Source: Candidatus Zixiibacteriota bacterium
GTDB lineage: Bacteria > Zixibacteria > MSB-5A5 > SM1-73
Length of the DNA: 6,260 nucleotides
Assembly: GCA_023127875.1 (NCBI GenBank)
Contig: JAGMFA010000123.1
Coordinates: 1 to 6,260, forward strand
Direction: 5' to 3'
Shown here: piece after piece, positions 1 to 6,178 of the stretch
Position numbering within the stretch: position 1 is the stretch's first letter
Layout: each line of letters begins with the position of its first letter
Notes under the pieces: model-generated
The model's input: the letters and a program-made list of their open reading frames with translations, nothing else
What the model was told of the DNA's origin: nothing
Databases searched by the model: none
Translations under genes and position numbers: made by a program

Positions 1-31
1 TCAACTGACCTTGTGGCTGTCCGAACCAGCA

Positions 32-170
32 GGCGGACAGGGTCAAGCCCTGTCCCTACGAAGACCTCGACCCGTAGGCGGGGCTCCCAGCCCCGCATAA
101 TCTGGCGGGATCTGCTTATGGCATGACCAGCCCCGCATAATTGCGGCAGGCAAGAATGCCCGCCCTACGA
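32..170. repeat. Cluster of GC-rich hairpin repeats downstream of the permease gene
   Basis: This non-coding stretch holds three short hairpins. Positions 35-42 (ggacaggg) pair perfectly with 48-55 around a 5-nt loop. Positions 78-85 (gcggggct) pair perfectly with 89-96 around ccc. Positions 145-151 pair with 158-164 with one mismatch around aagaat. A 15-bp direct repeat, ccagccccgcataat, occurs at 87-101 and 127-141. Each hairpin has a ctacg or cgtag motif beside it (56-60, 73-77, 165-169), which suggests units of one mosaic repeat family. The cluster begins 2 bp beyond the permease stop codon, so the transcribed copies could act as a 3'-end structure. No T-tract follows, so a canonical intrinsic terminator is not supported. 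I see no gene in 1-171. Confidence 0.7.
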
Positions 171-171
171 C

Positions 172-1098
172 CTACTCTCGAGCCCTCAAGGCGTTCCTGC
201 CCCGAACCTTCTTCCGACTTATGATGATTAGCAGACAACCACCGATAACAAACAATCCTCCCATAATCTCGCTCGGTGCAGGTGTCTGCGTCAATATCAA
301 AAGCGCCAAGATTGCCACGAAGACAGGTTGGCTCTGGTTAATCAAAGCCACTTTGGATACTTCAATATGTTTTAGGGCGTAAAGATAAATTGGCCTGGTT
401 AGTACCGGTCCCACAAGGGCAATAATCAGAATCCCCCACCATACCGATCCAACTCCCTCAAAGGAAGTTCCGACGAACGCTACCGCAATCCAGAACAGCA
501 CAGAGCTTATCACATTGCGCAGGAAACTCAAAGTCAAGGGATCGACATAACGGACAGCAATCTTGGCAATGAACTCCGCTGTCCCGAAGCAGACCGCGCT
601 GAACAGCACCACCCAAAAGCCGACTGAATACTCTGCTCTGAAAGTGAACTTCATCAACACAATTCCGCACAACACCAAGAACGCGCCCAGCCCTTCACCT
701 CGTGAAAAGCGCTCGCCCAAAATCAAAATGCCAAGGGAAATTGTAACCAAAGTCTCGGAGCGGTTAACGAATGAGGCTAAGGTCGGGTCCATCATTTTAA
801 GTCCAATCCAGTAGGTCCAGATTGCCACGAAAGCCAACACGCTAAAAGCGAGAGTCCAAGTCCACGCTCTTAGATCCAAAGCAAAGATCCGCTTCCATCG
901 CTTCCTGGGAATCATAGTCAGTCCCAAGACAACCGAACCTATGGGAAAAACCAGAGCACTCAATGCCAGTGGTGAAATGGTGTGTAGCGTCCACTTGCCT
1001 GCCACGATCAACACCGATGCCATCATTGCAGAAAGGGAGGCGTAGAGGTAGCCTATGGATAGGTTTGCGTTCTCGTGTTGTCGGGGGGAATTGTTCAT
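172..1098 (-). CDS. DMT-superfamily permease with two EamA domains
   Basis: This is a 308-residue inner-membrane protein of the drug/metabolite transporter superfamily, the usual size for a ten-helix EamA protein. Hydrophobic spans lie near residues 15-34, 41-62, 79-100, 105-128, 136-152, 159-177, 189-209, 219-239, 248-270 and 275-294. The two halves look like the family's internal duplication: 108-149 (SFVNRSETLV, then LGERFSRGE) matches 250-292 (ALINQSQPVF, then the loop QTPAPSE). The LGE motif that ends the helix in the first half is replaced in the second half by LTQTPAPSE. The family exports or imports small metabolites, and the substrate cannot be predicted here. The start is supported because an in-frame TGA lies 9 bp upstream; the ribosome site is weak (acaaaga). 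The gene lies 267 bp after the methyltransferase stop, with repeats between, so co-transcription is uncertain. Confidence 0.93.
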   Translation of the reverse strand: MNNSPRQHENANLSIGYLYASLSAMMASVLIVAGKWTLHTISPLALSALVFPIGSVVLGLTMIPRKRWKRIFALDLRAWTWTLAFSVLAFVAIWTYWIGLKMMDPTLASFVNRSETLVTISLGILILGERFSRGEGLGAFLVLCGIVLMKFTFRAEYSVGFWVVLFSAVCFGTAEFIAKIAVRYVDPLTLSFLRNVISSVLFWIAVAFVGTSFEGVGSVWWGILIIALVGPVLTRPIYLYALKHIEVSKVALINQSQPVFVAILALLILTQTPAPSEIMGGLFVIGGCLLIIISRKKVRGRNALRARE

Positions 1099-1179
1099 TC
1101 TTTGTCAGAACAAGATTGTGTTTCGGGCTTGATGAGAAAAGCCAACGGGAAACAATCAATTGTTGCATTCTACTTAATT

Positions 1180-1241
1180 CCCTCTCCACCAGAGGAGAGG
1201 AGACATTATTTCATCCGTTTTATCCGCTCAATCCGTTGACC
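1180..1241. repeat. Composite dispersed repeat, copy A (hairpin plus 9-nt tail)
   Basis: The head is a hairpin: cctctcc (1181-1187) pairs perfectly with ggagagg (1194-1200) around a 6-nt loop. The tail is three 9-nt units starting atccg at 1213, 1222 and 1231, ending atccgttgacc. Positions 1194-1227 match 2286-2319 of copy C at 29 of 34 positions without gaps, so these are copies of one element. It lies in the leader side of the permease gene and contains no ORF of its own. Confidence 0.75.
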
Positions 1242-1249
1242 ATTGTTTT

Positions 1250-1346
1250 CCCCCTCACCCTTTCCCCCAATTAGAGAGGAGATATCAGTTCATCCTTTCG
1301 ATCCGTTGAGCCGTTCATTTCCCGTCCGCAGGATCTCCGTTGGGCC
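1250..1346. repeat. Composite dispersed repeat, copy B, with a 33-bp shared module
   Basis: This copy starts with ccccctcaccct (1250-1261), identical to 2239-2250 in copy C. It has degenerate atccg units 9 nt apart at 1292 (atcct) and 1301. It then runs into a module at 1314-1346 that matches 2077-2109 at 27 of 33 ungapped positions (shared core ttcatttccc, then tc, gcagg, gttg and gcc). The same modules therefore occur in both gaps around the methyltransferase gene, in a different order. Confidence 0.65.
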
Positions 1347-1353
1347 AACGGAG
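1335..1353. terminator. Perfect 9-bp-arm palindrome just after the methyltransferase gene
   Basis: Positions 1335-1343 (ctccgttgg) and 1345-1353 (ccaacggag) are perfect reverse complements around one central base. The centre is 22 bp downstream of the methyltransferase stop codon in the direction of transcription. The RNA would form a stem of about 7 bp with a small loop, a plausible 3'-end or terminator structure. There is no U-tract after it, so intrinsic termination is only possible, not shown. The left arm overlaps repeat copy B. Confidence 0.4.
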
Positions 1354-1365
1354 GCCAATGCGCTA

Positions 1366-2001
1366 TCATCCCTTTTCGCATACTACGATTTTCGACTTGC
1401 CATCTTCTGTCTTTGACTTTTCTACCCAGTTGAAGTTATTTCTGAATATCCTTTCCTCGTCTCTTAGAATCTCCAGGGCTTTCTTCCAACCCATAAAGAA
1501 TATTCTGACGAAAAAAAGCATTCTGACAAATCTATTCTCTGGAACCTCATGTTCCATCATCAAAAAATGCTTCCCCTTCATGAGTACCCGATGTATCTCA
1601 CGCAAACATTTGACTGGAGCATCTCCTTTCAGTTCATAGAAGGCATGTGAGCAGGTAACGCCGGAGAAGACGTCATTCTTAAAAGGAAGGTTGGAAACAT
1701 CCGCCTCGATCAAGAAGATATTCGGATAAGAAGCAAGTTTTGATCTGGCCGCCCTCAACATTCCTCTTGAGAAATCAAGCCCAATCACCATCCCCTCCTC
1801 ATCTACACGTTTGCGCAGACTCGGCAACGTAGCTCCCGTGCCGGTACATATGTCTAAGACCGCATCACCCCTTTTCAACCCCACCTTTCTTGCCAGATGA
1901 TCCCTCAGTCTTCCACCAGAGTCACCGGAGTGTAAGGCAACGAAAGCGTCGTAAAAATGAGAAAAGAGGTTATAATAGCATATTCTGATCTTGTTTCTCA
2001 T
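1366..2001 (-). CDS. Class I SAM-dependent methyltransferase, UbiE/Methyltransf_11-like
   Basis: This 211-residue protein is a soluble Rossmann-fold methyltransferase. The N-terminal YNLFSHFYD (10-18) resembles the opening of UbiE/COQ5-type enzymes. Motif I, VLDICTGTGA (48-57), is the glycine-rich SAM loop. Asp76 in IGLDFS is the acidic residue expected to bind the SAM ribose. EADVSNLPF (99-107) is the adenine-binding region. SHAFYELKG (118-126) and LREIHRVLMKG (133-143) fit the later core strands and helix. The C-terminal part (about 150-185) is rich in Phe, Met and Arg and may cover the substrate site. The acceptor cannot be named; UbiE-like sequence alone does not prove quinone methylation, and single-domain relatives act on many substrates. 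The start is supported by an in-frame TGA 24 bp upstream with no other start between. The ribosome site is weak and I see no convincing sigma-70 promoter. Confidence 0.9.
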   Translation of the reverse strand: MRNKIRICYYNLFSHFYDAFVALHSGDSGGRLRDHLARKVGLKRGDAVLDICTGTGATLPSLRKRVDEEGMVIGLDFSRGMLRAARSKLASYPNIFLIEADVSNLPFKNDVFSGVTCSHAFYELKGDAPVKCLREIHRVLMKGKHFLMMEHEVPENRFVRMLFFVRIFFMGWKKALEILRDEERIFRNNFNWVEKSKTEDGKSKIVVCEKG

Positions 2002-2360
2002 AATTCCATTCTCTGCAAGACGTCAAATATCATGATGTATAGGCAATTCGCACTGCCGGTTGTTCTTCAGACCCGATTCATTTCCCATCAGCAGGGTCCC
2101 GGTTGAGCCGAACCATCATAGGACAGGTGAAGCCTGCCAGCCATGCACGGACGTGCCTGTCTGGGGAACACCAACGGGAAGCAAGGTTGTATTTTTAATT
2201 GCAGACGCATAAAAAAGTCTGTTACATTTGGTTTGATTCCCCCTCACCCTATCCCTGCGAAGCACTCATACGAATCTCCCCCAAGGGAGAGGGAACATTG
2301 GTTCATCCGTTTAATCCGCCCGGACGGGCGCCCGTCTGGGCGTTTAATCCGTTGACCGTT
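2002..2360. other. 359-bp repeat-filled gap between regulator and methyltransferase genes
   Basis: No gene is supported here. Reading left to right, it holds the short methyltransferase leader with the 8-bp palindrome atcatgat near 2029-2036. The 33-bp module shared with 1314-1346 lies at 2077-2109. A GC-rich stretch at 2121-2161 follows, in which gacagg (2122-2127) can pair with cctgtc (2156-2161) and gcacg (2145-2149) with cgtgc (2152-2156). A small hairpin, cagac (2202-2206) with gtctg (2217-2221), encloses a run of six A. Composite repeat copy C then runs into the regulator gene. The sequence from 2121 (ggacagg, aag, cctg, cc) resembles a decayed copy of the hairpin at 35-55. Confidence 0.7.
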
Positions 2361-2373
2361 TTATCCGTTGACC
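2239..2373. repeat. Composite dispersed repeat, copy C, reaching into the regulator gene
   Basis: This copy starts ccccctcaccct (2239-2250) and has the hairpin tctccc (2275-2280) with gggaga (2285-2290). Its tail has atccg units at 2305 and 2314, then a 26-bp palindrome, then two 16-bp tandem units at 2342-2357 (gtttaatccgttgacc) and 2358-2373 (gttttatccgttgacc), which differ at one base. The second 16-bp unit contains the stop codon and last sense codons of the response regulator. Compared with copy B, about 18-19 extra bases (2257-2275) separate the ccctcaccct box from the hairpin. Confidence 0.75.
2317..2342. terminator. 26-bp GC-rich palindrome after the response-regulator stop
   Basis: The two 13-bp arms are centred between 2329 and 2330 and pair at every position except one G-T (2322/2337). 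The palindrome lies 19 bp past the regulator stop codon, so the transcript could form a very stable hairpin there and end or protect the operon mRNA. No U-tract follows on the minus strand (ggattaaac), so canonical intrinsic termination is not supported. It is bracketed by identical 10-bp direct repeats gtttaatccg at 2309-2318 and 2342-2351, overlapping the arm end by 1-2 bases. Confidence 0.5.
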
Positions 2374-3722
2374 TTCTCAATTCCATATTCTCTCATCTTC
2401 AACCGAAGGGTGTTTCGGTGAATCCCAAGGATTTCTGCGGCCTTGTTCAAGTTCCAATTAGCCTCCTTCAAAACTCTCAGGATATGATCCTTTTCTACGT
2501 CCTTGAGAGAAAGCGAAACGGGTGGAACGTGCTCAAAAGATTTATCCGAGACCAACCCGAAATATGGCAAATCACCCTTATCTATCACGTCAGTTCTGGA
2601 GAGAACCACTCCCCTTTCGATAACATTCTCCAGCTCCCGAACGTTTCCGGGCCAATCATAATTCAAAATTATATCCTTCACCTCAGGCGTAATCCCTCTT
2701 ATATATCTTCCGCATTTCTGATTGGCTTTTTTAATAAAATGATCTACTAATAGAAGAATATCCTCTTTTCTTTCCCGCAAAGGGGAAATTAATATGGAGA
2801 TCACATTTAACCGATAGTATAGATCCTCCCTGAAACTTTTTTCCCTGATCTTCTTCTCCAAATCTTGATTGGTGGCGGAGATAATGCGCACATCCACTTT
2901 CAGGGTTTCCTTGCCACCTAATCTATCGAATTCCTGTGACTCAATCACCCTCAGGAGTTTAACCTGTGTCTCCAGAGGAATATCTCCCACCTCGTCCAAA
3001 AAGAGGGTTCCTCCATCCGCCAGTTCAAACCTTCCCTCTCTTCTCTTGATCGCTCCGGTAAAGGCACCCCTTTCATGTCCGAATAGCTCCGACTCAAAAA
3101 GAGTCTCAGGCAAAGCTGCACAGGAGACTGGGACAAATCTTTGGTCCGCTCGATCACTTAAAGCATGAATTGCCCTTGCCACCAGCTCTTTTCCTGTCCC
3201 GCTTGCACCTTTTACCAAAACAGTCGATTTCGTTTTTGCCACACGGGACACCGTACTTAACACCTCTTTAATCGCTTTGCTGTTCCCGATTATGTGGATA
3301 TCTTTATATTTTTCCTCCAACTGCTCCTTTAAGTATTTATTCTCTACCAAAATATGATAGCCTTCTAAGGCTTTGTTGATGTTTAACTTTAATTCCTCAA
3401 GGTTAATTGGCTTATTTACATAGTGATATGCTCCGAGTTTCATAGCATCAACTGCAGTGTCCACCGAGCCGTAAGCGGTCATCATTATCACCTGAATTTC
3501 CGGGTTTGATTCTTTCAGCTTCTTCAAAAGCTCAATTCCGTCCATTCCGGGCATCTTCAGGTCGATCAAAGCCACCTCGAAAGATTTGTCTTTACAAAGA
3601 CTGATCGCCTCCATACCTAATTCCGCAGTTGTCACATTGAAACCTTGCTTTTTTAGAAAGCCAGATAATTGTTCTCTTTGTGATTTTTCGTCATCTACTA
3701 TAAGAATTCGATAAAGTGCCAT
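2361..3722 (-). CDS. NtrC-family sigma-54-dependent response regulator
   Basis: This 453-residue regulator has all three standard domains. The receiver (about 4-120) carries Asp10 and Asp11, phosphoacceptor Asp54 (ALIDLKMPGMDG), Thr82 and Lys104 (NKP). The AAA+ sigma-54 interaction domain (about 143-370) has Walker A GASGTGKE (172-179), an intact GAFTGA loop (219-224) that contacts sigma-54, Walker B GGTLFLDEVGD (237-247) and the WPGNVREL motif (357-364). A Fis-type HTH lies at about 407-447 (ends GIHRNTLRLKMREYGI). It should be phosphorylated by the kinase encoded just upstream and then use ATP to open sigma-54 promoters. An in-frame TGA 6 bp before the ATG rules out a longer start. The ribosome site is weak (gggatgag). 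The final residues VNG and the stop lie inside a 16-bp tandem repeat. The target genes are unknown. Confidence 0.97.
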   Translation of the reverse strand: MALYRILIVDDEKSQREQLSGFLKKQGFNVTTAELGMEAISLCKDKSFEVALIDLKMPGMDGIELLKKLKESNPEIQVIMMTAYGSVDTAVDAMKLGAYHYVNKPINLEELKLNINKALEGYHILVENKYLKEQLEEKYKDIHIIGNSKAIKEVLSTVSRVAKTKSTVLVKGASGTGKELVARAIHALSDRADQRFVPVSCAALPETLFESELFGHERGAFTGAIKRREGRFELADGGTLFLDEVGDIPLETQVKLLRVIESQEFDRLGGKETLKVDVRIISATNQDLEKKIREKSFREDLYYRLNVISILISPLRERKEDILLLVDHFIKKANQKCGRYIRGITPEVKDIILNYDWPGNVRELENVIERGVVLSRTDVIDKGDLPYFGLVSDKSFEHVPPVSLSLKDVEKDHILRVLKEANWNLNKAAEILGIHRNTLRLKMREYGIEKVNG

Positions 3723-3766
3723 AACTCATCCCACAATTTGTTAAACCTAAGTCCCATCGTTTCGCT

Positions 3767-5815
3767 TCATGCCATTGGCAATTTTATGGTGAAGATGGTT
3801 CCTTTTCCTACCTCACTTTTCACTTCGATTTTACCTTTATGATCGGAGATGATTCGATAAGCTATAGAAAGCCCCAGTCCGGTTCCCTTCTCTTTGGTGG
3901 AGAAATAAGGTTGAAAAATCTTTGATAGGCTCTCCTTAGGGATGCCGGGTCCCGAATCCTTGATTTCTATGGTTATGGTTTTTTGTAAATCATTCAGATA
4001 GGAGCGAACACTTAATTTGCCACTTGAAGGCATTGCCTGAATCCCGTTTAGCATTATGTTCAAAAGAGCTTTCTTCATCCCCTCTGGATCGATTCTTGTT
4101 TCCAGAAGGCTGTTAATCTCTCTGGTGACCTGAAGGTCCTTCTGATTCGCCTCAATTTCCGCCAGGTCCACCACCTCATTCAAGAATTTGCTCATATCAG
4201 TAGGGATTAAATTCAGCTTCTGAGCTTTGGCTAAGCTCAGAAACTGATTTATAATTTTATCCAATCTTTTTATTTCATTAAGAATAATTTTAGTGAAGGA
4301 CGTATACTCTTCCTGATCCTTCTGGGGAACAAACTCAGCTTTCAGTCTTTGGGCAGTTATTGAGATGGCATTCAAAGGATTTCTTATCTCATGAGCAACG
4401 CCTGCGGCTAAATTTCCTAAAGCTGAAAGCCTTTCTGCTCTTTTTGCCTCCTCCTCGTATTTTTTTAACTCGGTGATATCGTGAATCACCGCCACCGCTC
4501 CTTTAAATTTTTTCTCTTCATCAAACAGGCAGGAGGTTCCGATCATCAATGCCTTTTCCTCGCCGGAAATGGTGCGAAATTCAGTCTCCACATCCCGGGT
4601 GGTTCTCTTCTCATCCAGAGCTTGTTTTAGAAGACAGGGATCGTCAGGAAATATGGAATTATAATCCCGGTTGATAGCGTGATCTTTGCTTACCCCGAAA
4701 AGATCCTCAGCCAGACGATTTAACATAACTATTTTGCCCCTCTCATCCACCGCCACCACTGTGCTGTGCATGGCTTCAAGCACGTTGCCGGTGAGGGTCT
4801 TGATCTCCTTGTATGATCTGTCAAGCACAAAATAGTTTTGATTGATGATCACGATTCCAATTATCAAGAGTCCCAGAAAGAACAGAATAATTGAGAAGAG
4901 GATCATCTGTTTTTGATAGCTGGCGGTGACCTTCTTATACCCTTGCAAAGAAAGCCCGACTCTGAAAATCCCTGAAGGGATCTCTTCAGATTTGAATGGC
5001 TTCACCACCTCCAGCACATCCTCCCCTTGAAAGGAGGTGATTCTGCTTCTGGGTACCTCACCTGCCAGAGCGTTTTGAAGGAAAGGATCCTCTTCTATTT
5101 TCAACATACGTCCCACTTGCTTGGATGCCAACACTATACCTTCCGTGGACTGCAGGACGATGTAATCCACTCCGCTTTCCTGACTGATCTTCCGGATCAG
5201 ATAGCCGATTCCGATTTCTTTTCTAAAACTTTCCAAATACGAAGCTGAGGCTACCACAACCACAGCACCCGTCTGCCTTGATCTTCTCACCGCCGCGGCA
5301 TAGCTTTTTTCGGCCAAAAGAGTTTTAGCTTCGATTCCAAAAACTATCTCTTCCTCTTCTCCTTCCAGGATGCTTGTTAAAGAGGGGATCACCGAAGTGC
5401 TTGAATCCTGGTAGATCTCAATATCTGAAGAATGACTGCTGTATTTCAGATTCAATCTTTGATCCAGAATGTCAATCCGAGAGAGATTACTCTTTTTGAC
5501 CATATTTTCCAATTTTGAGTTGCTAACTCCCTTGTCTTTTTCCATTTGATCCACCAAATTAGCGATGTCCCGAAGCCTCTCCCCTACCAGCTCCTCCACT
5601 AAAGCGTTTGCCCGAACAATGTTCTGGCTTGACAAAATCAAGCTTTCCAACAAAGCCATTCCCTCCTTTTCTATCACCCTTAGCATGTTGGATTTGCTTT
5701 TTTGTATCCCAAAAACTACCATCAAAAAGAAGATCAAAGCTAAAAGCAGGGTGATGATCACCACGTATTTTAGTCTTATGTTAGCTAAAAACTTCGTAGT
5801 TGGAAAAAAAGCCAT
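3767..5815 (-). CDS. Membrane sensor histidine kinase with double-Cache-like sensor and PAS domain
   Basis: This 682-residue kinase is the expected partner of the regulator 44 bp downstream. A short cytoplasmic N-terminus precedes TM1 (about 17-37). A sensor of roughly 265 residues follows, then TM2 (about 304-325). The distal half of the sensor (about 200-296) looks Cache-like: YIVLQSTEGIVLAS, DPFLQNALAGE, VVKPF and GIFRVGLSL. The proximal half contains IDILDQRLNLKYSS, suggesting tandem Cache folds that bind an external small molecule. A PAS domain spans about 337-447, followed by a charged helical linker. HisKA has His475 in AGVAHEIRNPLN. The ATPase has Asn590 (N box), DSGPGI (620-625), FQPYFSTK (634-641) and GTGLGL (644-649). 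All key residues are present, so it should be active. The ligand cannot be predicted. The start is supported by a strong ribosome site and a promoter upstream. Confidence 0.97.
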   Translation of the reverse strand: MAFFPTTKFLANIRLKYVVIITLLLALIFFLMVVFGIQKSKSNMLRVIEKEGMALLESLILSSQNIVRANALVEELVGERLRDIANLVDQMEKDKGVSNSKLENMVKKSNLSRIDILDQRLNLKYSSHSSDIEIYQDSSTSVIPSLTSILEGEEEEIVFGIEAKTLLAEKSYAAAVRRSRQTGAVVVVASASYLESFRKEIGIGYLIRKISQESGVDYIVLQSTEGIVLASKQVGRMLKIEEDPFLQNALAGEVPRSRITSFQGEDVLEVVKPFKSEEIPSGIFRVGLSLQGYKKVTASYQKQMILFSIILFFLGLLIIGIVIINQNYFVLDRSYKEIKTLTGNVLEAMHSTVVAVDERGKIVMLNRLAEDLFGVSKDHAINRDYNSIFPDDPCLLKQALDEKRTTRDVETEFRTISGEEKALMIGTSCLFDEEKKFKGAVAVIHDITELKKYEEEAKRAERLSALGNLAAGVAHEIRNPLNAISITAQRLKAEFVPQKDQEEYTSFTKIILNEIKRLDKIINQFLSLAKAQKLNLIPTDMSKFLNEVVDLAEIEANQKDLQVTREINSLLETRIDPEGMKKALLNIMLNGIQAMPSSGKLSVRSYLNDLQKTITIEIKDSGPGIPKESLSKIFQPYFSTKEKGTGLGLSIAYRIISDHKGKIEVKSEVGKGTIFTIKLPMA

Positions 5816-5822
5816 GTTTTTT

Positions 5823-5829
5823 CTCCTTT
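5823..5829 (-). promoter_or_regulatory. Strong Shine-Dalgarno site of the kinase gene
   Basis: On the minus strand this reads AAAGGAG, 7 nt before the kinase ATG. It is the only strong ribosome-binding site among the four genes and fixes the kinase start. Immediately upstream is a small palindrome, aggat-ga-atcct (5830-5841), in the predicted 5' leader. It could be an operator or a leader hairpin, but nothing in the sequence shows this. Confidence 0.85.
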
Positions 5830-5852
5830 AGGATGAATCCTTTGGCAAAATC

Positions 5853-5881
5853 AATTTATGAGGAAACTCAAGTGGTGTCAA
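5853..5881 (-). promoter_or_regulatory. Sigma-70-type promoter for the kinase-regulator operon
   Basis: On the minus strand a perfect -35 box TTGACA (5876-5881) is followed by a 17-bp spacer and TAAATT (5853-5858), which matches 4 of 6 positions of the -10 consensus. Transcription would start near 5846, giving a leader of about 30 nt that includes the Shine-Dalgarno site. The pair of genes is therefore probably expressed by the housekeeping sigma factor rather than by sigma-54 autoregulation. Confidence 0.7.
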
Positions 5882-5943
5882 GAAATAAACCGTGTGTTTT
5901 TGTGGTCGCAGTGCAGGCAATGCAGAGGCGAACCTTCAAGGCA

Positions 5944-6178
5944 TGTTGAAAAAGTGGTTTTGGAGTGCGAAAGCTTGTCGGAGCGAAGCGGAGATCCCGC
6001 TCCGCGGGGCTTTCGCGGTTTTTTGAAATCCAAATGTTCCTATATCACAACTACTGAAACCTTGAAGAAAACCGCACCAGCTTGTCCACAGGATCCAAAT
6101 TCGGACTGGTGCGAAGTTGGTTTCAAGCTTTAAAACCGCAGACGCAAGCTTCTACATTCCAAAACTACTTTTTCAACA
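5944..6178. mobile_element. Candidate MITE: 235-bp foldback with 34-bp terminal inverted repeats
   Basis: Positions 5944-5977 pair with 6145-6178 over 34 bp with only two mismatches and three G-T pairs, beginning TGTTGAAAAA and ending TTTTTCAACA. The interior is also self-complementary. Positions 6015-6022 (gcggtttt) pair with 6132-6139, 6023-6028 with 6121-6126, 6061-6066 (cttgaa) with 6122-6127, and 6073-6080 (cgcaccag) with 6106-6113. No transposase or credible ORF is inside, which fits a non-autonomous miniature element moved by a transposase elsewhere. No exact target duplication is obvious; the flanks contain ccttcaagg (5933-5941) and ccttcagg (6182-6189), which are similar but not identical. 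It could instead be a decayed, REP-like structural repeat. Confidence 0.65.
5967..6016. repeat. Nested stem-loop inside the left half of the foldback element
   Basis: Positions 5967-5974 (gcgaaagc) pair perfectly with 6009-6016 (gctttcgc). Inside this, 5988-5993 (gcggag) pair with 6000-6005 (ctccgc) around a 6-nt loop. The outer arm shares bases with the long terminal repeat of the element, so the two folds are alternatives. The GC-rich stem differs in composition from the AT-rich ends and may be an insertion of a separate repeat. Confidence 0.6.

Noticed and set aside
1366..2001. Naming the methyltransferase ubiE/menG
   Set aside because: It is shorter than typical UbiE proteins, no quinone biosynthesis genes are nearby, and the visible motifs are common to many class I methyltransferases.
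2043..2057. Sigma-54-like promoter upstream of the methyltransferase (minus strand CCGGCAGTGCGAATTGCC)
   Set aside because: The GG and GC elements are 11 bp apart instead of the required 10, and the first T of TGGCA is C. This would be attractive given the neighbouring sigma-54 activator, but the spacing argues against it.
2202..2221. Possible terminator with a run of T on the minus strand
   Set aside because: The stem is only 5 bp and the T-run is in the loop rather than after the stem, so it does not have the form of an intrinsic terminator.
1180..2373. CRISPR-like repetition in the intergenic regions
   Set aside because: The units are 9 or 16 bp, degenerate and without unique spacers of constant length, and no cas gene is present.
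2199..2750. Open frame of 183 codons on the plus strand
   Set aside because: It begins in repeat sequence and continues antisense to the strongly conserved HTH and AAA+ region of the response regulator. Its protein resembles no family I recognise.
3703..3721. TGGCAC on the minus strand at the regulator start codon, resembling a -24 box
   Set aside because: No GC element stands at the right distance, and the sequence is the start of the coding region (ATGGCACTT).
5858..6133. Open frame of 91 codons on the plus strand
   Set aside because: It starts inside the kinase promoter and runs through the foldback element. It has no ribosome-binding site, and its composition follows the repeats rather than a protein family.
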